This document shows, one piece after another, positions 32,809-42,364 of a DNA stretch of 64,000 bases. Position numbers and translations under genes: made by a program. The stretch is taken from NCBI RefSeq assembly GCF_041505935.1, contig NZ_CP140110.1, one strand, 5' to 3'. The stretch's first letter is position 1. The number at the start of each line of letters is the position of its first letter. Below the pieces are notes generated by a model. That model ran no database searches, was not told the origin of the DNA, and saw nothing but the letters and a program-made list of their open reading frames with translations. This stretch comes from Fervidobacterium_A thailandense (GTDB lineage Bacteria; Thermotogota; Thermotogae; Thermotogales; Fervidobacteriaceae).

Positions 32809-34155
32809 TCACATTATCCTCTCTAGAACCACTACCGTCTCCACGTGATAAGTTTGTGGGAACATATCGAACGGTTGAACGGATTTGATTTTGTAGTGCT
32901 CCTTCAGAATAGCCAGGTCACGTGCGAGTGTTGCGGGATCACAAGAGATGTACGCAATCTTCTTTGGCTTTAGCTCCAATATTCTTTTACAGACGGCCTT
33001 CCCGGCACCGGTTCTTGGTGGATCGAGGACCACAACGTCCGTGGAACCATCGTAGGATTTCAGGAACTCCTCCACGTCAGCTTCCTCGAACTTCACGTTC
33101 CTCAGGTTGTTTATATTCGCGTTTGCCCTACCAGCCTTGACCGCTATGTGCGCATTTTCCACCGCGGTAACGAACTTCGAGAGCATCGCAAGTCTCATCG
33201 TGAACGTACCAACGCCAGCGTACAGATCAAGGATGGTCTCTTTACCCTCCAGCTCCAGACTTTTAACCACGTGCTCTATCATCTTATTCGTGACATGGTG
33301 GTTGTTCTGGAAGAACGCGGTCGGTGGGATCTGGAATTTTTCGTAATCCATCTCAACCTCGAGTACACCAGAACCGTAAAGTGTCTTGTACGGGCCCCTG
33401 AGTACCACCGTGTCCGAGGAATTCATCACGTGGATGATCGAATTAATTTGCGGCACCTTTCTTAGAAGAAGTGCACGGATGTCCCGTGCTTCTCTGAAGG
33501 TTTCGGTCTTGGTCACAAAAATGGCCATCGTCTGATTGTGCGAATGGGAATACCTCATCACCAGGTGCTTCAGTGTGCCGGTTCGACGAACGGGATTGTA
33601 GATTTTCACCTTCGTGGTTTCAACTATTTCCGGGACCACGGCAAGTGCCTTGTTGAAACTGGTGGGAGATATGGGGCATTCGTCCACATCCACAATCTCG
33701 ATTGAATTCCTGCGCTTCAGCCCTAGCAAGACTCTACCATCTCTGAACCCGAACGAGAATTCCATCTTGTTTCGATAACCGAATTCAAGGTCGCTCGGAA
33801 TGGTTTCGTTTACCTCAGTCTCGAGCTTAGCTATCCTCCTCAGCTGGTCCTGGACGATCTCTCTTTTGAGCACCAGCTGGGTCTCGTATTCAACATCCAT
33901 CAGTTGACAACCACCGCATGTTCCGAAATACTTACATCTTGGGGTCCTACGGAACTTGGCCGGTTCTAAAATCTCGACCACCTTACCAAAAGCCATGTCG
34001 TTGCGTTCTTCGGTAATTGACACTTTGACCAGCTCGGAAGGGTAACCGCCTTCAACGAGCACAAGCTTTCCACCGGGAAGTTTTCCGATGCCGTATCCAC
34101 CGTGCACGTACCTTTCCACGTAAACAATCTGCGGCTCCTTACCATTTTCGTACAT
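32809..34155 (-). CDS. 23S rRNA (uracil-5)-methyltransferase, RlmD/TrmA family
   Basis: 448 residues, ATG 34155 after GGAGGCTCG. N-terminal TRAM domain (YVHGGYGIGKLPGGKLVLVEGGYPSELVKVSI), [4Fe-4S] cluster Cys motif CKYFGTCGGCQ with the Tyr-Glu-Thr-Gln that follows, SAM-binding DLYAGVGTFTMRLA, and catalytic Cys in AYISCDPATLARD preceded by VVLDPPRTG. The enzyme forms 5-methyluridine in rRNA (or tRNA) with S-adenosylmethionine. Which base is modified cannot be read from sequence; RlmCD-type enzymes act on 23S U747 and U1939. Confidence 0.93.
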   Translation of the reverse strand: MYENGKEPQIVYVERYVHGGYGIGKLPGGKLVLVEGGYPSELVKVSITEERNDMAFGKVVEILEPAKFRRTPRCKYFGTCGGCQLMDVEYETQLVLKREIVQDQLRRIAKLETEVNETIPSDLEFGYRNKMEFSFGFRDGRVLLGLKRRNSIEIVDVDECPISPTSFNKALAVVPEIVETTKVKIYNPVRRTGTLKHLVMRYSHSHNQTMAIFVTKTETFREARDIRALLLRKVPQINSIIHVMNSSDTVVLRGPYKTLYGSGVLEVEMDYEKFQIPPTAFFQNNHHVTNKMIEHVVKSLELEGKETILDLYAGVGTFTMRLAMLSKFVTAVENAHIAVKAGRANANINNLRNVKFEEADVEEFLKSYDGSTDVVVLDPPRTGAGKAVCKRILELKPKKIAYISCDPATLARDLAILKEHYKIKSVQPFDMFPQTYHVETVVVLERIM

Positions 34156-34255
34156 AGTTTATTCGAGCCTCCCTTGATGTGTTGGACGTATCGGCAATCT
34201 TTCAGGTTTGAATCCTTAACTCGAAAACTCGAAACTGCTGCGCTCCTCTGCCCGG

Positions 34256-34828
34256 CTACTTCCGTGCGTAGAGACCTACAATCTCACCTTTGGCTAAGAT
34301 GTGCCCTTCCATCGCCTTTTCCAGTTCCTTCTTTTTCACATTCCCTTCCATGTTCAGAAGCGTATCGAGCGCGTAAACCTTGAAATGATAATGGTGTGTG
34401 CCGTGTCCTTTTGGAGGACAAGGTCCATCGTAACCGATCCGCCCGAAGTCGTTCAGCCCTTGACGAGCACCGTTTGATAACGTGGCCGTCTTCGGCATAC
34501 CACCTGGGATCGTGACTTCCGAGCCACTCACCGGTACGTTCCACAGCACCCAATGCACGAACGTTCCGATCGGTGCATCTGGGTCATCGCAAATCACGGC
34601 TACCGATTTCGCGTTCGACGGTATTCCTGAAATCTTCAGCTCCGGACTGACGTTACGGCCATCGCACGTGTATTCAACTGGCATCACCGCGTTGTTCTCG
34701 AACGGAGCCTTAACCGTGAGCATACCCGCACCTCCCTTTGTTGTTCTTCCCTTGCATGCGGGTACGGTGATTACGGTGACAACGAGGAGAACTACCAGAA
34801 AGCCCTGAAGGATTCTCTTGACCGCCAT
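34256..34828 (-). CDS. PEBP-like (YbhB/YbcL) lipoprotein
   Basis: 190 residues from ATG 34828, preceded by GGGAGAGG. N-terminal hydrophobic segment and lipobox V-P-A-C with the Cys at residue 25, so the protein is lipid-anchored, unlike the cytoplasmic or periplasmic E. coli YbhB/YbcL. The rest is a full phosphatidylethanolamine-binding-like domain: EYTCDGRNVSPELKISG, ICDDPDAPIGTFVHWVLWNVP and YDGPCPPKGHGTHHYHFKVYALD. Bacterial functions are poorly known; ligand binding is likely. It is transcribed divergently from the metallopeptidase-like gene and ends 100 bases before rlmD. Confidence 0.9.
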   Translation of the reverse strand: MAVKRILQGFLVVLLVVTVITVPACKGRTTKGGAGMLTVKAPFENNAVMPVEYTCDGRNVSPELKISGIPSNAKSVAVICDDPDAPIGTFVHWVLWNVPVSGSEVTIPGGMPKTATLSNGARQGLNDFGRIGYDGPCPPKGHGTHHYHFKVYALDTLLNMEGNVKKKELEKAMEGHILAKGEIVGLYARK

Positions 34829-34910
34829 AACCAACCTCTCCCGATCTTTTGGGAATTTAAAAACTCGTGAAACTTAGCCGGAGAACCTCTTGATTAACAC
34901 ACGCAATCCA

Positions 34911-34942
34911 ATTATATCATTCTTTTTCGGTTGTGATATAAT
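34911..34942. promoter_or_regulatory. Divergent -10 boxes for the PEBP lipoprotein and the peptidase/mutS2 operon
   Basis: TATAAT reads on the minus strand at 34916-34911 and on the plus strand at 34937-34942, 20 bases apart. No good -35 sites are seen. The two polymerases would compete for the same DNA. Confidence 0.45.
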
Positions 34943-35050
34943 CTCTCTTGGTGGATAACGAGCGTAAGTGAGCAAGGGAGCTAAAATTTATCCGAAGGGA
35001 GAATCGGGATCCTGAATTCACAAGAAAAGCTCAGGTACGTTGTTAATTCT

Positions 35051-36184
35051 TTGATCAGGAAAAATCCCTTCTACGGTTACCTACTACTGGGGACCTCCTA
35101 CCGGGAAGCACAGGTCAGGAACGTTACACTAACACTCTCAAAAAGTGGAGATTTTGTGTTGCTGTACAACCCCGTTGCCGTTGCTGCGAAGAGCGAAGAA
35201 CTGCTGGAAGCACTCGTTCTCCACGAGCTGATGCACTATATTAACAGACATTACCTCATAAAGCCAAAAGACGAGCGTGATAAAAAGATCTGGGATCTGG
35301 CGAAAGATGCTGCGATAAATCAGTTCATCCCTCTGCTTGATGCTTACTCGATACCGCTCAACGTCCTGATCGCCGAAGGTCACGGAACGGACAACGAAAT
35401 TATCTTCGTCGGACCACCGGTTGATATGCTCAACCGAACCGCCGAGGAGTACCACGATTACATAATTTCCGAGTTACGGAGGAACGATAGCTTCGACCTG
35501 GAGGTCGTTGCCGAGTCCTTACCAAACGAGCACTCTGAAACCTTCGACCTGCCACTCGATGTTGTTTTGGAGTTACTCGATGAGCGAATCGGGAAAGCGT
35601 TCAACCTCTTTGGTCACGAGTTGCCATCCGGTCTAATGGAACTCATCGGGAAGTCGGTAGGAAGCGCACGTATCGATTGGAGGACGGCACTCCAGAGATT
35701 TTTCGGAGTTTCCCAACGCTCGGATAAGTACCAAACCCCGCTCAGACCGAACCGGCGGTACGAAGACCAACCGGGTTGGAGGTACACGTACGAGCCAAGG
35801 ATCACAGTCATCATCGATACGAGTGGAAGTATAATTGAGGAGGAGATGAACGAATTCTTAACGGAAGTCGAATCGATCGCCCGGGTAGTCGGGGGCTTCA
35901 AGCTCATACAGGTGGATAAATCCGTCAGGTTTGTCACCGAGTACAGACTCGGGAAGTGGAAAGATCTGGAGATCTACGGTGGTGGTGAAACCGACTTGCA
36001 ACCGGCCGTTGATATGGCCGAACACGACTTCAGGTCCGAAGGGATAGTGATCTTCACGGATGGTTACGTCGACCTTCCGAAGGTCACAAGGCGTGTACTC
36101 TTCGTCTTGAGTCGACAGCACAACGTGGATTTTTACCTCGATGCGAAGAGAATTTACGGCAGTGTCTACGTTCTGGGAGGTTAG
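35051..36184 (+). CDS. Predicted metallopeptidase with VWA-like C-terminal domain
   Basis: 377 residues from TTG 35051. The N-terminal half has the zinc motif HELMHYINRH (about residues 58-67); the C-terminal half begins TVIIDTSGSIIEEEMNEF, a MIDAS-like D-x-S-x-S of the VWA fold, and ends with FTDGYVDLP. The combination matches the putative metallopeptidase/VWA-like (DUF2201) family, often paired with a MoxR AAA ATPase, which is not seen here. The open frame continues upstream to a stop at 34982-34984, encoding LRYVVNSLIRKNPFYG, which looks conserved; only CTG 35012 gives a start near the AAGGGAG site. The true start is therefore uncertain. Confidence 0.78.
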   Translation: MIRKNPFYGYLLLGTSYREAQVRNVTLTLSKSGDFVLLYNPVAVAAKSEELLEALVLHELMHYINRHYLIKPKDERDKKIWDLAKDAAINQFIPLLDAYSIPLNVLIAEGHGTDNEIIFVGPPVDMLNRTAEEYHDYIISELRRNDSFDLEVVAESLPNEHSETFDLPLDVVLELLDERIGKAFNLFGHELPSGLMELIGKSVGSARIDWRTALQRFFGVSQRSDKYQTPLRPNRRYEDQPGWRYTYEPRITVIIDTSGSIIEEEMNEFLTEVESIARVVGGFKLIQVDKSVRFVTEYRLGKWKDLEIYGGGETDLQPAVDMAEHDFRSEGIVIFTDGYVDLPKVTRRVLFVLSRQHNVDFYLDAKRIYGSVYVLGG

Positions 36185-36187
36185 CGG

Positions 36188-38590
36188 ATGACCACACTCT
36201 TTGAGGATGGATTTGGGACGGATCCGAAAGATTACAACTCGTACCTTGAAACGCTGAGACGGAAGATAGATTACGAACTGGTACTTGCTGGCTACGAGAA
36301 GTACTGCTTGTCGAGTTACGGAAAAGAGTACCTCCGTTCACTCAACCCTGGGACCGTCGAGTTAGAGTCCGAGTACGGCTGTATTTCCGAGATGATCACT
36401 TACATCCGTGAAAGCGGTATCCCGGATTCGGACGCGTTTACCGAGGTTCGACCACTTTTGGGGAAGGTCGAGAATGGCCTTGTGCTTGATGGTACTGAAC
36501 TACTCGAGTTTTTAAAGTTTTTCGAGGGTGTTGGAAATCTGAAAAAAACTTTCAAATTCCAGCGCGGACCGTTGTTCAGCCAGAACCTACTGGCTACTTT
36601 GACTTCAAGGTTGGGAAATTACGAGGAGCTGGTCAAAGCCATAAGACACGTTGTTGACGAACAAGGAAACGTTAAAGACGATGCGTCGGTACTCTTGAAA
36701 AAAATACGCACCGAGTACGCCGAAACGGTCAAACAACTGCGCCACAAGGTGGAAAGGTTCGTCAGTAACTACCAGAACCTGATGCAGGAACTTACCTACA
36801 CGATAAAGAACGAGCGCTACGTGTTACCTATAAAGGCGAATGAACGCGGTAAGGTCAAGGGCATCGTGCATGGTACATCCGCCTCCGGATTGACGGTGTA
36901 CGTAGAACCAGAAGAGCTGATACCACTGAACGACAGGTTGAAGGTTCTACTCGAAGAAGAATCCAGGGAGGTCACAAGGATCTTAAGAGAACTCAGCTCG
37001 CATATTTTTCAGTCCGCCGGTCACATAAAGAGAGATATTGAGGTTTTGAAACGTCTGGACGCGATTATTGCGCGCGCTCGGTACGCACTCGAGCACAACG
37101 CCGCGTTAATAATACCGTCGGGACGGTACCTGAAATTGGTGAAAGCCAGACATCCGCTTCTTGCTCCCGATAAAGTCGTTCCCATTGATCTGGAGTTACC
37201 AACCGACAAGCTTGGGATGGTTATCACCGGTCCGAACACGGGTGGTAAGACAGTCTCGCTAAAGACGATAGCACTTTGTATTTTGCTTGCAAAGTCCGGT
37301 TTTCCCGTGCTCGTTTCGGAAAGTTCCAGGATTCCGGATTTAAAGGTCTTTGTGGATATCGGTGATCCCCAGGACATTCTGGAAAATTTGAGTACCTTTT
37401 CCGGACATGTGGTGAACATAAAGAATGCGCTTGAGATGGCCGATGAGGATTCCATCGTACTCATAGACGAGCTTGGCTCGGGAACGGATCCGTACGAAGG
37501 TAGTGCGATAGCGCTTGGTATCATCGAGGAGTTGATCGAGAGGAGAATAAAATTCATCGTTACCACGCATCTCACACCGATAAAACTCTACGCGATGTCT
37601 CACGATAAAATAGTGACAGCCTCCATGGAGTTTGATCCCGAAAGTCTCGCGCCGACCTACAGGATACTCATGAACGTACCCGGCGCCTCGCACGCGTTCG
37701 AAATCGCCGCGAAGTACGGACTACCCGAAAACGTGCTCCAGCGTGCGAGAAAACATCTTAACGAGGACCATATACGGATCGAGGAGCTGATCAAGAATCT
37801 CAACGTACATGTGAGTGAACTTGAGGCGAAAAAACGAGAACTTGAAGCGACGTTGAGGGAGTACAACAAACAAAAACGCGAGCTGGAAGAAAAGTACAAA
37901 CTCTTGAAGGTAAAAAGGGTTGAGGAGTTCGATAAGGAAATACGCAACGTTTACAAGGAAATTCAGGAGGCCAAGCGAAACCTGCAAATTGCACTTCAGA
38001 GCACGAGGACTTCGAGTGAGAGCCTCATAAAGAAGCGACTTAAGGAGATCGAACGCGAAGAGGAGAAGGTTCAGGCCCTCCAGGACAAGATAGAGAAGGT
38101 GATGTACGAAACGGCTTTTCAAAAGGAAGAACGTAGTATTGAAGTTGGTGACTTTGTGCGCTTGGTTGATGGCACGGCGGTTGGAAAGGTTGTCGAAAAG
38201 AAGGGTGAAAAGTTCGTTGTAGATTTCAACGGGATTAGAATAGAGGTAAAGCCCGAGAAGATAGTTAAGGTTCAAACCAAACCGGAGTCTACCGTTGAAG
38301 TACCGGAGCAGGGCCGCGACTCGCGTACGTCGATGCCGAGAATACCGCTCAAAACCAACGAGATTGACGTACGCGGATTGACCGTGGAGGAAGCTGTTGA
38401 AAAAATTGACGAGTTCATAGATCAGCTGGTACTTTCGGATTTTTCCGTCGGTTACATCATCCACGGTAAGGGAACTGGACGTCTCGCCACGGGGATTTGG
38501 AATTACCTGAGGAACGACAAGAGGGTGAAGAGTTACCGCTTCGGTAGACCTGATGAGGGTGGTGTCGGTGTAACGGTCGTTGAAGTTTAA
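36188..38590 (+). CDS. mutS2: MutS2-family ATPase/endonuclease
   Basis: 800 residues, ATG 36188 after GGGAGG. MutS ATPase core: Walker A GPNTGGKT (about 348-355), ILENLSTFSGHV and Walker B DSIVLIDELGSGTDPYEG, then HLTPIKLYAMSH. A long coiled coil spans about 510-640, followed by a KOW-like strand region and a C-terminal Smr domain (about 725-800) with HGKGTGRL. No N-terminal mismatch-binding domain exists, as expected for MutS2. It suppresses recombination or rescues collided ribosomes, depending on species. It follows the VWA-like peptidase gene by 3 bases. Confidence 0.95.
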   Translation: MTTLFEDGFGTDPKDYNSYLETLRRKIDYELVLAGYEKYCLSSYGKEYLRSLNPGTVELESEYGCISEMITYIRESGIPDSDAFTEVRPLLGKVENGLVLDGTELLEFLKFFEGVGNLKKTFKFQRGPLFSQNLLATLTSRLGNYEELVKAIRHVVDEQGNVKDDASVLLKKIRTEYAETVKQLRHKVERFVSNYQNLMQELTYTIKNERYVLPIKANERGKVKGIVHGTSASGLTVYVEPEELIPLNDRLKVLLEEESREVTRILRELSSHIFQSAGHIKRDIEVLKRLDAIIARARYALEHNAALIIPSGRYLKLVKARHPLLAPDKVVPIDLELPTDKLGMVITGPNTGGKTVSLKTIALCILLAKSGFPVLVSESSRIPDLKVFVDIGDPQDILENLSTFSGHVVNIKNALEMADEDSIVLIDELGSGTDPYEGSAIALGIIEELIERRIKFIVTTHLTPIKLYAMSHDKIVTASMEFDPESLAPTYRILMNVPGASHAFEIAAKYGLPENVLQRARKHLNEDHIRIEELIKNLNVHVSELEAKKRELEATLREYNKQKRELEEKYKLLKVKRVEEFDKEIRNVYKEIQEAKRNLQIALQSTRTSSESLIKKRLKEIEREEEKVQALQDKIEKVMYETAFQKEERSIEVGDFVRLVDGTAVGKVVEKKGEKFVVDFNGIRIEVKPEKIVKVQTKPESTVEVPEQGRDSRTSMPRIPLKTNEIDVRGLTVEEAVEKIDEFIDQLVLSDFSVGYIIHGKGTGRLATGIWNYLRNDKRVKSYRFGRPDEGGVGVTVVEV

Positions 38591-38632
38591 AGACTTTGAG
38601 GCGTTTTGAGTTTATCGGGAGGTGCGGGGAAA

Positions 38633-40735
38633 TTGATTTTCGCACTCGACATAGGTACGCGTAAAGTGGCCGGTTTGCTCGTGTCGATGAATGAACAGGA
38701 GAAGATGGTCGTTCACGATCTCGTGCTGATGGAACACGAGCACAGGGCTATGCTCGATGGTCAGATACACGATGTTGAAAAGGTAGCCAGAACCGTGCGC
38801 GCAATCAAGGAGGAACTTGAACGCAGGAACAACGTCAAGCTCGATAAAGTTGCCGTCGCGCTCGCTGGCCGTTTTCTCAAGACTTACATCGGTGAAGCTT
38901 CCGCGGATGTGAGCGGTTATTCGGAGATCACCTCCGACATCGTTACAAGGCTGGAACTGGACGCAGTTGCGGATGCGACCAAGAACATTGAGCCGCACAT
39001 GTACTGTGTGGGCTATTCCGTCCTCAGGTACGAGCTCGACGGTTCCTGGTTCAAGAGGCTCGAAGGGTTGAAAGGTGAGAAGGCGTCGGTTAAGGTTGTT
39101 TCAACGTTCTTACCGAACCAGGTTGTCGAAGCAATGCTCGCGGTCGTGAAAAGGGTAGGACTGGTCATCACGCACCTCACACTCGAACCCATCGCCGCGG
39201 TGAACGTGACCGTGCCGGAGGACCTAAGGATCCTGAACATCGCACTTGTTGATGTTGGGGCGGGTACCAGCGATATTGCGATTTCCAAGGATGGTACCAT
39301 AGTTGCGTACGGGATGGTACCACTGGCTGGTGATGAGATAACGGAAGCCATAACTAGGAAGTTCTTACTCGATTTTCAAACGGCCGAATACGTGAAGCGT
39401 AACTTCAGTAACCACGAAAAACTCAAGGTACGCAACATCCTTGACAAGGAACGTGAAATCACCAAGGAAGAGGTACTATCCGCCATCAGGCCCGTTATCG
39501 ACGAGATAACCAAGAGGATCGCATCCGAGATATTCGAACTCAACGGCGAACGTCCGCAGGTTGTCATGATAGTCGGTGGCGGTGCGAAGGTCCCACTCTT
39601 TGAGGAGCTCTTGGCCAAACACCTGGGAATGGAACCAGACTACGTTTCGCTCAAAACCCCGCGCAACCTGGATTTCGTCGACCAGACCGGCTTGATAACC
39701 GGAAGCGAGTTTATCACACCGCTAGGTATAGGTTACACGGCACTCACACGAACTGGGGCCGTTTTTGAGCAAGTGACCGTCAACGGTGAACCGATACAGC
39801 TCATAGGCTTTAAGGGAGCCTACACGGTTTGGGAAGTCCTGTTGCAATCGGGTAGGGACGTCACCACCTTCCTCGGTCGACCGGGTCGCTCCCTTGTAAT
39901 CGAGTTGGACGGTCAGCCGGTTGTCATCCGTGGACAACTTCCGGTCGCCGCTCCGGTGAAGATAAACGGGAAGGACGCGACGCTTAGGGATATCGTGCAC
40001 CACGGTGACAACATCGAAGTTGGAGAGGCAATCAACGGAAAGGATGCATCGGCAAGCCTGTACGACGTCGTACCACCTGTGAGGTTGAAATCGCTCGAAA
40101 GCGGGCAGATCATCGAGTACCATCCTGGTGCGATCCTCAACGGGCGCGAGGTAAACGCGAACGCTTCGTTGAACGATGGGGACGTTATCAAGACCGTTCC
40201 CGTTAAGGTTAAGAAAATCAGGGAGTTCCTGTCGAACGATCTCGTTAAGATAGAGTACTCCGTGAACAACGTCTACCGCGAGGTGTACGCAGGCGAGGTG
40301 AAGATATTCAAAGGTGAACTGGAACTTTCCGACGAGAACAGTGTGGCACCTGGTGAAGAACTTGAATACGCGATAATCGTTAGATACCCGAAGGTTTCCG
40401 AGTTACCGGAACTTGAAAAGATGAGCGTGCTCATTAAGCTCAACGGGGAACAGAAGTTGATAACCAAAGACGGAGCCCTGGTTTGGGTGAACGATAGGCT
40501 CGTGCCCCCGGATTACGAGATCCGCGATGGGGATAAGATACGCACCCAAGTTGTGGAAAGTAACGGTTTCATCGTGGCGGATGTTCTGGCGCTCTTCAAC
40601 GTGGATATTAAGAACGTCAAGAGCTACAGGATAATCAAGAACGGCCAGCCCGCGGGATTCACGGATCCATTAGAAAACGGTGACGAACTCGAAGTTGCGT
40701 TCGAGTTCAAAACTCCGGAGTCGGGGATGGAATAA
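38633..40735 (+). CDS. FtsA-like actin-fold ATPase with long C-terminal extension
   Basis: 700 residues from TTG 38633, preceded by GGGAGGTG. Residues 1-370 are an FtsA/Hsp70-type ATPase: phosphate-1 IFALDIGTRKVAGLL, phosphate-2 VDVGAGTSDIAISKDGTI and adenosine motif VMIVGGGAKVPLFEELLA. About 330 further residues form small beta-rich modules (VIELDGQPVVIRGQLPV, VKINGKDATLRDIVHHGD, GAILNGREVNANASLNDGD) that look like repeated ubiquitin-like or ThiS-like folds. True FtsA is 400-450 residues with a C-terminal amphipathic helix, which I do not see. Related long proteins exist in Clostridia and Thermotogota with unknown function. It ends the operon. Confidence 0.82.
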   Translation: MIFALDIGTRKVAGLLVSMNEQEKMVVHDLVLMEHEHRAMLDGQIHDVEKVARTVRAIKEELERRNNVKLDKVAVALAGRFLKTYIGEASADVSGYSEITSDIVTRLELDAVADATKNIEPHMYCVGYSVLRYELDGSWFKRLEGLKGEKASVKVVSTFLPNQVVEAMLAVVKRVGLVITHLTLEPIAAVNVTVPEDLRILNIALVDVGAGTSDIAISKDGTIVAYGMVPLAGDEITEAITRKFLLDFQTAEYVKRNFSNHEKLKVRNILDKEREITKEEVLSAIRPVIDEITKRIASEIFELNGERPQVVMIVGGGAKVPLFEELLAKHLGMEPDYVSLKTPRNLDFVDQTGLITGSEFITPLGIGYTALTRTGAVFEQVTVNGEPIQLIGFKGAYTVWEVLLQSGRDVTTFLGRPGRSLVIELDGQPVVIRGQLPVAAPVKINGKDATLRDIVHHGDNIEVGEAINGKDASASLYDVVPPVRLKSLESGQIIEYHPGAILNGREVNANASLNDGDVIKTVPVKVKKIREFLSNDLVKIEYSVNNVYREVYAGEVKIFKGELELSDENSVAPGEELEYAIIVRYPKVSELPELEKMSVLIKLNGEQKLITKDGALVWVNDRLVPPDYEIRDGDKIRTQVVESNGFIVADVLALFNVDIKNVKSYRIIKNGQPAGFTDPLENGDELEVAFEFKTPESGME

Positions 40736-40740
40736 TAAAA

Positions 40741-40771
40741 AATCCGCTGGTGGGTTGTCCACCAGCGGATT
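40741..40771. terminator. Bidirectional terminator between the FtsA-like gene and argF
   Basis: 13-bp stem AATCCGCTGGTGG / CCACCAGCGGATT, loop GTTGT, followed by TTTTTTATTTT on the plus side and preceded by A-rich DNA for the opposite direction. Confidence 0.92.
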
Positions 40772-40786
40772 TTTTTTATTTTGGAA

Positions 40787-41728
40787 TCAGAGGAGTGTTG
40801 CAATCAGAACAGCTTTAATCGTGTGTTTTCTGTTCTCGGCCTCGTCCCAAACCCTTGACTGCTTGCCTTCGATAACCTCAAACGTGACTTCTTCTCCTTT
40901 TACAGCCGGGAGGCAGTGCATGAATATCGTTTCAGGCTTGCCCGTCTTTTTCATCAATTCCTCGTTCACCTGGTACGGTCTGAGTAACTTCCTTCTCTCC
41001 TCGGCCTTGTCTTCTTCACCCATCGATGCCCAGACGTCGGTGTAAATAACATCTGCCCCCTTCACGGCTTCATCCGGGTTATCCGTGAACTCGATGATCG
41101 CGCCACTTTCCTGCGCAAACTTCATACATTCATCAACGAGCCATTTCTCCGGTCTGAGGGATTCCGGAGAACAAATCACGTAGTGCATCCCCATCTTCGC
41201 GGCACCAACCATGAGCGAGTTGGCCATGTTGTTCCTTCCATCGCCCATGAAGACGAGCTTGATGCCCTTCAATCTTCCGAACTCTTCTTCGATCGTCATG
41301 AGGTCGGCAAGCACCTGAGTTGGGTGGAAGAGGTCCGTGAGACCGTTGTAGACGGGGACACCGGCGTACTTTGCGAGTAGCTCAACGGTCTCCTGTTTGA
41401 ACCCCCTAAATTCGATAGCGTCGACCATCCTACCGAGCACGCGTGCCGTATCCTCTATGGACTCCTTCGCACCGAGCTGGATGTCCTGGATCGAGAGGAA
41501 TATCGGGTGGCCACCTTCCTCTGCGAACGCGGTTTCGAATGCGAGCCTCGTTCTGGTGGATCTCTTTTCGAATATCAAGGCAAGTGTTTTTCCAACGAAC
41601 CTTTGGTGCCTGATTCCGGCTCTACTCTCGGCTTTGACCTGTTTTGCGATATCGAGCAGGTACCTGATTTCCTCGGGCGTGTTATCCATCAACGAAAGCA
41701 GGGACCTTCCCTTCATGTTTACGGCCAT
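40787..41728 (-). CDS. argF: Ornithine carbamoyltransferase
   Basis: 313 residues, GAGGAGG site upstream. Carbamoyl-phosphate motif FEKRSTRTR (STRTR), the LFHPTQ loop, ornithine-binding DVWASMGEE and catalytic HCLPA near the end are all present, separating it from aspartate and knotted-type carbamoyltransferases. It makes citrulline from ornithine and carbamoyl phosphate in arginine synthesis, or runs in reverse in the arginine deiminase route. No other arg gene is nearby, so it is an isolated unit; its promoter at 41812-41840 may contain an ArgR half-site. Confidence 0.96.
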   Translation of the reverse strand: MAVNMKGRSLLSLMDNTPEEIRYLLDIAKQVKAESRAGIRHQRFVGKTLALIFEKRSTRTRLAFETAFAEEGGHPIFLSIQDIQLGAKESIEDTARVLGRMVDAIEFRGFKQETVELLAKYAGVPVYNGLTDLFHPTQVLADLMTIEEEFGRLKGIKLVFMGDGRNNMANSLMVGAAKMGMHYVICSPESLRPEKWLVDECMKFAQESGAIIEFTDNPDEAVKGADVIYTDVWASMGEEDKAEERRKLLRPYQVNEELMKKTGKPETIFMHCLPAVKGEEVTFEVIEGKQSRVWDEAENRKHTIKAVLIATLL

Positions 41729-41811
41729 ACGTCTCCAACCTCCTCAGAAACGTTTTGACGTTCGTAACCCTTTTCGCTCACGAATGAATTGGTTGCAACT
41801 CGACACAGAAA

Positions 41812-41840
41812 AATATACACGTTTATTCACGAAAGCTCAA
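41812..41840 (-). promoter_or_regulatory. argF promoter with possible ArgR half-site
   Basis: Minus strand TTGAGC (41840-41835), 17-base spacer, TATATT (41817-41812). The spacer contains TGAATAAACG, similar to one half of an ARG box (TGAAT-N4-ATTCA); the other half is poor. Confidence 0.55.
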
Positions 41841-41878
41841 ATCGAACAACGTTTAGCATACCTCAGCATACTCACGTT

Positions 41879-42328
41879 TTAGAAAGCATAACCGATGGAG
41901 AACTCTATTCCCTCAAGTTTGGTGCTGTCGAAGAGGAATAGGGAGTATATTCCGGCGTTGAAGACCAGGTTGCCAACGTAGTACTTGGCTCCCACGCGTA
42001 CCTGACTTGTTACCTTATCGAATCCGAAATTATCCACCGGTACGATCATGCCACCCATACCGTACAGGGAGACTGTGCCGAACTCGAGATTGATGTCGTA
42101 CTTTGCAATTCCACCGAATCCCAGCAAGTACCTGTTGGAAAAGTTAGTTGTGAACATCAGAGAGAACGCACTCTTTGTGTTCGGTCCTGTTTTTTGTACC
42201 GGGAACGTGTTCAACTCCGCAAAGTACATCAGCTGCCCTGTAAAGGAATAGCTCACACCAATACCAACTTCCATGGCAAAGAGACTTATGGACAGGGCGA
42301 GTACCAGAAAAACGGACGTTATCCTCAT
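41879..42328 (-). CDS. Small exported outer-membrane-type beta-barrel protein
   Basis: 149 residues with a signal peptide (MRITSVFLVLALSISLFA, cleavage near residue 18) and a mature part of alternating strands rich in Gly, Tyr and Phe, ending SIGYAF with a terminal Phe. That fits an eight-strand barrel such as OmpW/OmpX-like proteins. No family signature is recognised. It sits between argF, oppositely regulated on the same strand, and a LytR-like gene, and I cannot assign a specific role. Confidence 0.65.
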   Translation of the reverse strand: MRITSVFLVLALSISLFAMEVGIGVSYSFTGQLMYFAELNTFPVQKTGPNTKSAFSLMFTTNFSNRYLLGFGGIAKYDINLEFGTVSLYGMGGMIVPVDNFGFDKVTSQVRVGAKYYVGNLVFNAGIYSLFLFDSTKLEGIEFSIGYAF

Positions 42329-42364
42329 GATGCTCCCTCCTTCGTACCCTCCGGCTCCTGAATA

